Shown: positions 27,693 to 36,563 of the stretch, piece by piece | Numbering within the stretch: position 1 is the first letter of the stretch | Layout: each line of letters begins with the position of its first letter | DNA from: Actinomycetota bacterium | GTDB taxonomy: Bacteria > Actinomycetota > Actinomycetes > S36-B12 | Length of the DNA stretch: 39,961 bases | NCBI GenBank assembly: GCA_016870195.1 | Contig: VGCC01000017.1 | Location: forward strand, 1 to 39,961 | Direction: 5' to 3' | The notes under the pieces: model-generated | Databases searched by the model: none | What the model was told of the DNA's origin: nothing | The model's input: the letters and a program-made list of their open reading frames with translations, nothing else | Position numbers and translations under genes: made by a program

Positions 27693-29416
27693 ATGCCGAC
27701 CACGATCCTCAAGGCCGCGTCGATTGTCACGATGGATGTTGCCAATCCGCGAGCCGAGGCAGTCGCCTTCGACGACGCGACCGGCAAGATCCTCGCCGTC
27801 GGAACGGTTGCCGAATGCCAGTCGGCGGCGCCCGGTACCGCGGTGACCGATCTCGGTACAACAGTTCTTATGCCCGGCTTCATCGAGGCCCATAGCCACC
27901 CGATGCTTGGCGGAATGATCACGCAGACGCCGTCGTACTGGATCGCCCCCTACATGGGCTATCCACATATCAGTGATGTTCACGCACTGTGGACGAAGGT
28001 CAACGCCGAACCCCCCCCGATCAGCCCGTCGTATTCCAGGGCCTTGATCGCCTGCTCCAACAGGCTTCGATGCCGACCAACACAGATCTCGATGCCTTCT
28101 TCCCGACCCGTCGCGCTGTCGTGCTCGACAACTCTGGGCACGTGGCCTACTTCAACTCCGCGGTCATCGCCTTCAACAAATGGGCAGGCGGTAAGCCCCC
28201 GCCCAATCCGCCGGGTGCGCACTTCGGCCGCAATCCCGACGGAACGTCCAACGGCATCGCCTACGAGACCGCTGCCCAACTCGAGGCCGTACTGCCGACT
28301 GTGAAGGACGCGGTTCCCCATCCCCTGGAGTCTGCGGCGCGGTGGCTGCAGTACATGGCGGGCTTCGGTATCACCGCGACCTCGGAAATGACCTACTCCA
28401 CCAACATGCTCAAGGGTTATGAAGCGCTTACCACCCGCCCGGATTCCCCCGTGCGCATGTCGCTGTATCACATGGCGATCGACTCCGACGCCGGTGTGCA
28501 AGTCGAGTCGCCCGACCCCGCGATGCTGCGCAAGCAGGGCGTGAAGTTGTGGGCCGACGGATCTCCCTGGGTCGGATCGATAGCGTCGTCGTTTGCCTAC
28601 CTTGACACTCCCGCAGTGCAGAAGGCCGAAATCCCGCTGGGTCCCGGTGGTACGACGATGATGAATTACACCCGCGTGGAACTCGATGCTCTGCTGGCGA
28701 AGTACGCCCCCATGGGTTGGCAGATGTCCTTCCACGTCAACGGCGACGTGGGCCTCGACATCGTCCTCGATGCATATGAAGAAGCCCTGGTGAACAACAA
28801 CCTCATGGGCACCGACCACCGCTGGCGCGTGGAGCACTGCGGTGGATGCCGCGGCGACCAATTCGAGCGCGCGGTGTCCATGGGCGTGACGATCTCTCTC
28901 GGCCCCTTCCAGTACATCTATTGGGTAGACCTCCTCGATGGCACGATGTTTCCCCCCGAGATCGGCTCCCAGTGGATGCGCTGGGGCGACGCGGTACGCG
29001 CCGGGGCTCACCTTTCGTTCCACAATGACGGACCTGTGAGTCCGCCTATCCCATTGCTCAATATTCAGACTGCCATCACGCGCACGACAGACACCGGCCA
29101 GGTGCACGGCGCGAATCAGATCATCAGCATCGAGGATGCCCTCAAGGCAGAGACCATCGGTGCGGCATACATGCTGCATCGTGATGATGAGATCGGCTCA
29201 CTTGCCGTGGGCAAGTTCACCGATCTTGTCGAGCTCTCGATGGATCCATACCTGGCGGAGCCTCTCAAGCTTGCTTCACAGGTGAAGGTGCAGGGCACAT
29301 GGCGATCTGGACGCAAGATCGACCTTGATGCCTACATGCAGCAGATCCAGGCGGTGGAAGCCGCGGGCACCCACCCGGTAGATCACGCGACCCCGATCCA
29401 AGCCCACAAGTGCTGA
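27693..29416 (+). pseudogene. Amidohydrolase family 3 (YtcJ-like) gene with a frameshift at a C8 run
   Basis: Two overlapping frames together make one metal-dependent amidohydrolase of about 574 residues. The first frame (from ATG 27693, GGAG upstream) gives the N-terminal beta-sandwich and the metal-binding MPGFIEAHSHP. It loses homology at the run of eight C at 28011-28018. The second frame resumes directly with DQPVVFQGLDRLL and continues through VVLDNSGHVAYFNS, SFHVNGDVGLDIV, WRVEHCGG and the metal-ligand SFHNDGPVSPP. It ends at a TGA at 29414-29416. Nine C, or six, would restore one frame. Possible explanations are sequencing error, a decayed gene, phase variation or slippage. The family cleaves cyclic or acyl amides; the substrate is unknown. 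It is probably co-transcribed with the Ntn hydrolase. Confidence 0.8.
28011..28018 (+). repeat. Homopolymer C8 at the frameshift
   Basis: Eight consecutive C between the codon for Glu (GAA) and GATCAG. It is the exact point where the amidohydrolase changes frame. Confidence 0.85.
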
Positions 29417-30101
29417 TAGGCGCACCCGGCATCCCCTCGATACCGGCCACGTTTCGGATGGAGCCGAGCACGCGACCGGACGAGGTGTTCATGAAGATGA
29501 GGCCCGCTTCATCGCAGGAAATGAGGAGGGTGGAGCTGTCCGGCGTGACGGCGAGACCCACCGGCTGGTTGTTCTTGCACGACTTCAGGGGGTAGCGGCC
29601 CTAGACCTTGGCCGAGGTGAGGTCGACCTTGGCGATATAGCCCTTGTCGATGACGTAGACGAATGCCGCGGATCCTTTGGGTCCGATCACCACGGCATCG
29701 GCCTGGCCTCCCACGGGCACCTTCTTCACGAGGGCCCCGCTACGTGCGTTGGTGATGCGCACGGCCTACTCCTGCCAACTGCTCGTAACAACCCGGGTGC
29801 CGTCGGGGGTGATGGCGAGTCCCATGGGAGTGGGTCCGATTGGCACCGTGCGCGTGACTGCGGGCGTTGTGGCGTCCACGATCGCCAGGGTTCCCGGGCC
29901 GCGACCCGTCAGCGCGCTTGAGGCCACAACCACGGTGGAGCCTGCCGACGCTGCGAGGTTTGGAGAATCGGGCAGTGCCACGTTTGCCGACGCGGCTGCC
30001 AATGGAGGGGCGGGATCGGCATACGCCGCGGGTGCGAGCGAGAGCCCGACCGTGCAGAGGGATGCTGCAACCAGTGAAGCCCCTATTCCCGATCTATTCA
30101 C
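29417..30101 (-). pseudogene. Secreted YVTN-type beta-propeller relic with two in-frame TAG codons
   Basis: The frame begins GTG at 30101 with a Sec signal peptide (about 28 residues ending PAAYA before DPAPP). Beta-propeller repeats follow: TPMGLAITPDGTRVVTSSW, then TAG at 29766-29768. The same frame continues VKKVPVGGQADAVVIGPKGS, then a second TAG at 29601-29603, then VGLAVTPDSSTLLISCDEAG. Homology runs on through both stops, so it was one gene. It ends abruptly at the end of the amidohydrolase, after only about 230 codons against the usual 320-400. It overlaps the K+ channel stop by eight bases with GGGAG upstream, so it was translationally coupled to the channel. The first 111 residues may still be made and secreted. 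Confidence 0.75.
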
Positions 30102-30873
30102 GTTTCATCATCTCCCCGAGTTCCTTGAGCGCTTTCTGTTGCTGCGAGTTCAGTTGCATCAACTCGTCGAAGCGGCCTTCCACGGTTTCCTGCTTTGCGG
30201 CGCGACGCCGCATCGGGGAGAGGAACAGATTGGCCAGGTAACCGGTCAGGGTGCCGAAAATGCCCACGCCGACGATGATGATGAATGTGCCCATGATCCT
30301 GCCTGGGTTGGTGATCGGGTACTGGTCCCCGTAGCCAACCGTGGCCATGGTGACTATGACGTACCACAGGGAGTCGGATGCCGAGGTGATGTTGGCCCCC
30401 GGGACGTTCTGTTCCAGGCGCAGCATCTCGAGACTGCCGAACTCCAGAACGAGCATGCCGATGAGGAGCAGCATGAGTAGGGCGGTCTCGGCGCGCTCCT
30501 TGATAAGCGCCTGACCCACCCGTCGCATGCCGTAGGTCCGGATCAGGCGATAAACGCGAATCAGACGAAACAGGCGCAGGATGTTGGTCTGCTGGAAGGG
30601 CAGAGCCGAGATCAAGTCCGCCCACCCGGCACCGCGTCCCATGTACTCCTTCTTGGATGGCGCCTTGATGAAGCGGACGATGAAGTCCAGCAGGAAGATG
30701 AGGGTAAGGACGAGATTCATCACCGTGATGACATCGGCGAGATTCGCATCCCGGACGAAGATCAACAGGCCGAGGTTCACGATGGACAGGATCGAGAGTC
30801 CTGCCATGAAGATCTCGTACCCGAGATTGCCCTCGCTGCCGGCTTCCTCTGCCAATTGCTGGGTGTCCGTCAC
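30094..30873 (-). CDS. Voltage-gated-type potassium channel
   Basis: An ion channel of about 259 aa with a six-TM layout. S4-like NILRLFRLIRVYRLIRTYG carries regularly spaced arginines (~105-123). The pore helix and selectivity filter read MATVGYGDQYP (~190), followed by the S6 helix IMGTFIIIVGVGIFGTLTG. A C-terminal segment with QLNSQQQKALKELGEMMKRE is probably a coiled coil for tetramer assembly. TVGYGD indicates K+ selectivity. GTG at 30873 is preferred because a GATGAT element lies six bases upstream; an in-frame GTG at 30900 would add nine residues but has no ribosome-binding site. The gene follows EamA on the same strand. Confidence 0.88.
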   Translation of the reverse strand: MTDTQQLAEEAGSEGNLGYEIFMAGLSILSIVNLGLLIFVRDANLADVITVMNLVLTLIFLLDFIVRFIKAPSKKEYMGRGAGWADLISALPFQQTNILRLFRLIRVYRLIRTYGMRRVGQALIKERAETALLMLLLIGMLVLEFGSLEMLRLEQNVPGANITSASDSLWYVIVTMATVGYGDQYPITNPGRIMGTFIIIVGVGIFGTLTGYLANLFLSPMRRRAAKQETVEGRFDELMQLNSQQQKALKELGEMMKRE

Positions 30874-30879
30874 CCGTCC

Positions 30880-30885
30880 ATCATC
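30880..30885 (-). promoter_or_regulatory. Possible leaderless -10-like element for the K+ channel
   Basis: GATGAT, six bases before GTG 30873. It keeps A2 and T6 of TAnnnT but has G at position 1. Confidence 0.3.
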
Positions 30886-30921
30886 CCGAGGGATGGGCAC
30901 CGCATGGGCTACCCACGCCGG

Positions 30922-31800
30922 TCAGGGATGGGGTTCACTCTCCAGTGCGGGGGCGCGCCTGGTGGCCAACCACGATCCCAGGAGGATCAGCGGCAGTGCC
31001 GCGACCATTCCAAGTGTCAGTGGTTCGGCGAGGATCACGATGCCGAGGATCACGGCGACGACCGGATTGATGTACGTGATGAGGGTCGTGCGTGAGGGGC
31101 CGACTTCTGCGATCAGCGCGAAGAAGACGATGAATGCGAGGGCGGAGCAGATTGCGCCGAGGATCACGACCGGTACCCACGCGCTCGTCGGTATCGGCGT
31201 GCTGGGCCACGTGACCACCGCGATAGGCGCGAAAAGGATTGTATTGACGACCATGGCCGCCGCGATCACGGCGAGGCTCGGCAATTCACCCAGTTTGCGA
31301 TCCACGATGATCGGGCCAAGCGCGTAGCCGAGTACCACGATCACCATCGCGGCAAGTGCCGGGAGGTTGCTTCCGGTGAGGTCGAACCCGACGAGTACTC
31401 CGACCCCCGCGAAACCGATGACAAGCCCGACCACACGGGTGCCGGTCAGCCGGTCATCTAGGCCGACAAGGCGCGCGAGAATCGCCGTGACGATCGGAAC
31501 CAGGGCAATCAGGAGCGCTGCCAGGGAACTCGTGATCCGCTGCTCCGCCCAATTCAGGGCGGACCAGGTGAAGGCCATCTCGATGAGAGCGAAGGCGATC
31601 ACCCAGCGCCAGTGGCCGGCCAGGGATCGCCACTGTCCCTTCGCGATCACGATGGGAAGGAGGATGGCTCCCGCGATGGCGACGCGAAGGAAGACGAGCG
31701 TTCCGGGAGAAAACGTCTCTACGGCGATCTTGATGAACAGGTACGGGATGCCCCAGATCACGCCCAGGGAGACGAGAAGGAACCACCCGCGCGGAGTCAC
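30922..31800 (-). CDS. EamA/DMT-family transporter
   Basis: A 292-aa membrane protein with ten predicted helices in two EamA repeats. The first repeat opens LVSLGVIWGIPYLFIKIAVE and the second GLVIGFAGVGVLVGFDLTG. The family's late Pro-containing ITYINPVVAVILGIVILAEPLTL is present. DMT transporters export metabolites such as amino acids; substrate is unknown. The GTG start at 31800 has TAGCGT exactly six bases upstream, overlapping the stop of the FUSC gene. Confidence 0.92.
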   Translation of the reverse strand: MTPRGWFLLVSLGVIWGIPYLFIKIAVETFSPGTLVFLRVAIAGAILLPIVIAKGQWRSLAGHWRWVIAFALIEMAFTWSALNWAEQRITSSLAALLIALVPIVTAILARLVGLDDRLTGTRVVGLVIGFAGVGVLVGFDLTGSNLPALAAMVIVVLGYALGPIIVDRKLGELPSLAVIAAAMVVNTILFAPIAVVTWPSTPIPTSAWVPVVILGAICSALAFIVFFALIAEVGPSRTTLITYINPVVAVILGIVILAEPLTLGMVAALPLILLGSWLATRRAPALESEPHP

Positions 31801-31806
31801 CCGCGC

Positions 31807-31812
31807 ACGCTA
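31807..31812 (-). promoter_or_regulatory. Leaderless -10 box for the EamA gene
   Basis: TAGCGT-N6-GTG. The TAG of this hexamer is also the stop codon of the upstream FUSC gene. Confidence 0.5.
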
Positions 31813-32844
31813 GTCCAGGGCCTTCACTCGCCAGAGGAGCGTCCCGCAGTAGACCAGAACAGCACCTGCCACGGTGAGTCCCAGGCGCAGCCCGATGTCC
31901 TCTCCGAGCGGATCGCCGGCAAGACCGATCATCGCGAGGATCCAGATCGTGACACCCGAGACACCAATGTGGTAACTCACCCAGATGAAGGCAATGGCGA
32001 TCGCCGAGCCGATGGTCGCGAACACGACGTAGAAAGTCAGAGTGGGCTCCAGGAGTAGCGAGGGAATGCCGATGATCGCGACACCCAGGGCAGTTCCCGC
32101 CACCCGTTGGATGACACGTGTCACTGTTCCGTTCCGTTCCGGTTTGGTCATCCACGCAACGGCGACCGGAAGCCAGTAGGCATGGGGGATCGTCCACAAT
32201 TCCGAGATCGCGGTCGCGATGGTCATCAGGATGGCAAGCCGGATGCCGTGACGAAGGAACTGTTTCTGGTCGGTGCGCAGCGCGCGGATGCTCGGGTGGT
32301 GGACGGGATCCAGTGCAGGGAGCGCACCGTGCTGACGGATCGCTCCGATGATGACGCACACCCCCGTTTGCAGAAGGCCGCCGAGTCCGATGAGTGCGGC
32401 TTCACGGGGGGCATTCACCGCGCCCATGGGCACTCCCGCGTACGCGGCAAACACCACGAGGGACACCAGGCCGGCCACGGCCGCCCGCGGACCCAGGTAC
32501 CCGACCGCTCCGCAGACGAGCGCAACGGGAGCCGTGATCAGGATGGTGAGGACGACCGACTCGGAGACGGTCACGGCGATCGCCATCGCGACCATCAACC
32601 ACAGGGTGGTCCAGAGCATGGTGCGCCATCGACGCCCGAAGGGCAGGCCGGATTCGGCGATCGCCGTGAAGACCGCGCCGATACTCAGGGGAAGTGCCAG
32701 GTCGATCCGCCCGGTCGGTACGAGGACGAGCAGGATGACGGTGGCGACGAGGGTTCCCCGGAGGGCGTCCCACCAGTCCGCACGACTGAAATCAGAATCC
32801 ACCATCATGCCCACGAAGCGAGGGCGAGGCGCCTGGGAGGGCAT
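31810..32844 (-). CDS. FUSC-type integral membrane protein
   Basis: A 344-aa protein with two blocks of hydrophobic helices (about residues 28-165 and 205-340). The second block matches the FUSC_2/YccS pattern: FLRHGIRLAILMTIATAISE, then PHAYWLPVAVAWMTKPERN and RVIQRVAGTALGVAIIG. Relatives include aromatic-acid exporters (AaeB) and YccS; this one lacks the long soluble middle domain. Substrate is unknown. ATG at 32844 is chosen: the open frame runs on inside glyS but has no family similarity there. Met13 and Met14 are later alternatives. GACAAT lies five bases before the ATG. Confidence 0.82.
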   Translation of the reverse strand: MPSQAPRPRFVGMMVDSDFSRADWWDALRGTLVATVILLVLVPTGRIDLALPLSIGAVFTAIAESGLPFGRRWRTMLWTTLWLMVAMAIAVTVSESVVLTILITAPVALVCGAVGYLGPRAAVAGLVSLVVFAAYAGVPMGAVNAPREAALIGLGGLLQTGVCVIIGAIRQHGALPALDPVHHPSIRALRTDQKQFLRHGIRLAILMTIATAISELWTIPHAYWLPVAVAWMTKPERNGTVTRVIQRVAGTALGVAIIGIPSLLLEPTLTFYVVFATIGSAIAIAFIWVSYHIGVSGVTIWILAMIGLAGDPLGEDIGLRLGLTVAGAVLVYCGTLLWRVKALD

Positions 32845-32849
32845 GCGCC

Positions 32850-32855
32850 ATTGTC
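32850..32855 (-). promoter_or_regulatory. Possible leaderless -10 element for the FUSC gene
   Basis: GACAAT (close to TACAAT) five bases before ATG 32844 on the minus strand; no Shine-Dalgarno is present. Confidence 0.3.
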
Positions 32856-32898
32856 TCGCTCGGTCGGGTGTCCGGGAAGACCACGACGCGCGATCACC

Positions 32899-32904
32899 TA
32901 GACT
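32899..32904 (+). promoter_or_regulatory. Candidate -10 box for glyS
   Basis: TAGACT, giving a leader of about 54 bases that ends in the GAGAGGAG ribosome-binding site. Confidence 0.45.
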
Positions 32905-32964
32905 CCCGGCACCGCCGACAGCCAGCCGGAGTGGAGCGCCCCCGCGCTCTGAGAGGAGTGCGTG

Positions 32965-34340
<1,376 letters not shown>

Positions 34341-34344
<4 letters not shown>

Positions 34345-34550
34345 TACTCGTCCGGCCGATCAAGTGGGCACGGTGCCGTGACGGGGCTGCCACAACATGC
34401 ACACTCGGCATCGAGGAGGTAGCCCGTAAGTTCGTAGTCCTCGAATACAGCTCGAATGACGAGGATGTTGCATCCGCACATCACGCACGCATTCGTGGGG
34501 ATCCCGCGTTGATCGATCGTTGCGGCGGAGGAACCAGGTTCAGGAACCAT
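34341..34550 (-). CDS. Small double-CxxC protein downstream of HU
   Basis: A 69-aa protein from ATG 34550 (or 72 aa from GTG 34559), overlapping the end of the HU gene and therefore likely coupled to it. It has four Cys in two CxxC pairs, C22-VM-C25 and C50-AC-C53, plus three further Cys (27, 52, 61), the layout of a zinc ribbon. The middle [20 protein letters not shown] is a plausible beta/alpha spacer. The C-terminus CPLDRPDEY ends opposite the glyS stop, with which it overlaps by four bases. No known family recognised. It could bind zinc or a nucleic acid, or be redox-active; this is inference. Confidence 0.6.
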
Positions 34551-34818
34551 CGGCGGCACGCTTGAGCGCCTGACCCGCGGTCATTCGAACCACCGTCCGG
34601 GCAGGGATCCGCAATTCCTCACCGGTGCGCGGATTTCGGCCCGTGCGTGCCGCGCGCTGGGCAACGTCAAGGGTGAGGAAACCGGGGATCGCGACCTTCT
34701 CCCCTCGGGAAATCGCAGCGGTAATCGCGTCCTGGACAGCCTTCAAAGCAGTATCGACAGTTCCCTGGGGGAGTCCGGAGACGCTGGCAGCTGCCGCGAC
34801 GAGTTCGGTCCTGTTCAT
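34540..34818 (-). CDS. HU-family DNA-binding protein
   Basis: Small nucleoid protein that bends DNA as a dimer. The 92-aa length is standard and there is no Lys/Ala-rich tail as in the mycobacterial HU. The family start MNRTELVAAAASVSGLPQG, the core VAIPGFLTLDVAQRAART and the DNA-contacting arm GRNPRTGEELRIPA are clear. AAGGAG lies four bases before the ATG. The -10 (TACAGT) and transcription start are covered by a 19-bp AT-rich palindrome, suggesting strong repression by a Fur-family regulator, unusual for HU. Confidence 0.95.
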   Translation of the reverse strand: MNRTELVAAAASVSGLPQGTVDTALKAVQDAITAAISRGEKVAIPGFLTLDVAQRAARTGRNPRTGEELRIPARTVVRMTAGQALKRAADGS

Positions 34819-34830
34819 GGCACTCCTTAT

Positions 34831-34849
34831 TGAAAACGATTGCTTTTCA
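34831..34849. promoter_or_regulatory. Fur/Zur-like palindrome over the HU promoter
   Basis: TGAAAACGATTGCTTTTCA, 19 bp, with half-sites matching at 7 of 9 positions. It resembles actinobacterial Zur boxes (TGAAAATGATTTTCA type) but is four bases longer. It directly adjoins the -10 and would cover the start point near 34842. Confidence 0.45.
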
Positions 34850-34854
34850 CTGTA
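34849..34854 (-). promoter_or_regulatory. Candidate -10 box for the HU operon
   Basis: TACAGT on the minus strand, giving a leader of about 25 bases that carries AAGGAG. It overlaps the palindrome by one base. Confidence 0.45.
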
Positions 34855-34881
34855 GCACGGCTCGGCGCGGTCCAGGGGGCA

Positions 34882-36504
34882 TTAGCCGCCCGGCGGGGCG
34901 TAGCCCTCGCTCACTACGCGCGCGGCATTGCGTGGCAGGACGAGGCTGGCGAGGAAGCCGAGCAGGACGAAGGCACCCGCGACGAAGGCCACGAGCTTGA
35001 TCGCGTGGGCGAAGCCGGCGGACGCGGCCTCGGTGATGATGTCCCCGTCGGGCTGCTGGGCCAGTGCGGGTATCGCCTGGCCCGCGGAGGAGGACACGAC
35101 GTCGGAGATCTGCTGGGCCTGTTCGGCCGGGACGCCGCGGTCGGTGAGTTGGCCGGCCACATTGCCGAGGCCGAGGATCAGCGTGGTGCCGATGATCGCG
35201 GTGCCGATGGCCGCACCCACCTGGCGTGAGGTGGACTGCACGGCACTCGCCTGACCGGATTCCGCAACCGGGATCTCCGAAAGGATCACGCCCGTGAGTT
35301 GCGCGGTGGCGAAACCCACTCCGAGACCGTAGATGAACAACCAGGGGGCCATTCCCCATCCGGTGATCGTGGTGGAGAGCACGAACGCGAGGCCGAAGAT
35401 GCCGATCGCTTCCAGCAGCATGCCCAGTTGCAGGACGCGCACTGGTCCGAATCTCTGGGAAAGCGGAGCACCCATCCCAGATGCGACAAAGGAACCGATC
35501 GCCAAGGCGAGCAGGATCACGCCAGTCTGCAGTGCGTCGTAGCCACGGGTGGCTTGAAGGAACAGGGGGAGGGCGAACAGGAGCCCGAACTCGCCGAGGC
35601 TGACGATCAGGGCGACCGCGTTGCCAGCGCCGAAGGTCCTGATTCGGAACAGGCGCAGATCGAGCACGACGATCTCGCCTGCGCGAACACGTCGCGACTC
35701 GACAACGAGGAGGAGTGCCAGGAGAACGACGCCGAGTACACCGGAGACCAAGACGAGGGAGATCGAACCCTTGGGCCACGTGACACCCCCGATGAGGAAG
35801 TCCTGGGTGGAGATGACCCAGCCGTAGCGCTGGCCCTCGATCAGCGCGAAGACGAGTCCGATGAGCCCGAACGTGACGAGCAGCGTGCCGGGCACATCGA
35901 GGCCCTTGCGGCCGAGCACGTCACGGGTCTCGGGCACGACGCTGAGGACACCCAGGATCACGATGATCCCGATCGGAACGTTGATAAGGAACGCCCAGTG
36001 CCATGAGGCGTAGGTGGTGAGCCATCCACCGACGAGCGGGCCGAGCGCGGCCATGCCGCCGATGGTTCCGCCCCACACCGCGAACGCCACAGCGCGCGAC
36101 TTGCCCGTGAAGACGGCGTTGATGATGGACAGCGAGCTCGGCAGGATCATCGCCCCACCGATGCCCTGAAGCAGTCGCGCGCCGACCAGTTCCACCGCTC
36201 CGCCCGATGCGGCGACAAGTGCGCTGGCGGCGGTGAAGATGATCACGCCGAGTACGAAGATGCGCTTACGGCCGAAGCGGTCAGCGAGTCGGCCGAAGAG
36301 GATCAGCAGCGACGCGAAGGCAAGTGCGTAGGACGCATTCACCCACTCGGCATCGGTTGTGGTGAGTCCGAGATCGGTGATCATCGTCGGGATGGCGACG
36401 TTGACTACCGTCGCGTCGAGGATGATCATCGAGACCCCGAGGGCCAGGAAGACCAGTGCTATCCATCGCCGTTTGCCGGTCAGGGCTACTGCCACTTCGG
36501 TCAT
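34882..36504 (-). CDS. MFS drug exporter, DHA2 (EmrB/QacA-like)
   Basis: A 540-aa protein with about 14 TM helices. It opens WIALVFLALGVSMIILDATVVNVAIPTM, the DHA2 signature region with the TM1 Asp (motif D1). Motif A GRLADRFGRKRIF (~70) and motif C-like GGMAALGPLVGGWLTTYASWHWAF, read over ~140-165, follow. There is a long extracellular loop near 450-490. The family expels lipophilic cations and antibiotics using the proton gradient. ATG 36504 has AAGGGG upstream; the longer frame overlaps the dus promoter. It ends 63 bases before the HU start and diverges from dus over a short gap. Confidence 0.92.
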   Translation of the reverse strand: MTEVAVALTGKRRWIALVFLALGVSMIILDATVVNVAIPTMITDLGLTTTDAEWVNASYALAFASLLILFGRLADRFGRKRIFVLGVIIFTAASALVAASGGAVELVGARLLQGIGGAMILPSSLSIINAVFTGKSRAVAFAVWGGTIGGMAALGPLVGGWLTTYASWHWAFLINVPIGIIVILGVLSVVPETRDVLGRKGLDVPGTLLVTFGLIGLVFALIEGQRYGWVISTQDFLIGGVTWPKGSISLVLVSGVLGVVLLALLLVVESRRVRAGEIVVLDLRLFRIRTFGAGNAVALIVSLGEFGLLFALPLFLQATRGYDALQTGVILLALAIGSFVASGMGAPLSQRFGPVRVLQLGMLLEAIGIFGLAFVLSTTITGWGMAPWLFIYGLGVGFATAQLTGVILSEIPVAESGQASAVQSTSRQVGAAIGTAIIGTTLILGLGNVAGQLTDRGVPAEQAQQISDVVSSSAGQAIPALAQQPDGDIITEAASAGFAHAIKLVAFVAGAFVLLGFLASLVLPRNAARVVSEGYAPPGG

Positions 36505-36563
36505 GAGGCCCCTTCTGCCGGGAGGGAGTCTGCCGTACGTAGCGGGTGATGGGAGAATGCAGT

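Noticed and set aside
29601-29768. Genome-wide recoding of TAG as a sense codon
   Set aside because: valS, DUF4233, the abhydrolase, rplU, glyS, the K+ channel and FUSC genes all end in TAG at the expected place, so TAG is a normal stop here.
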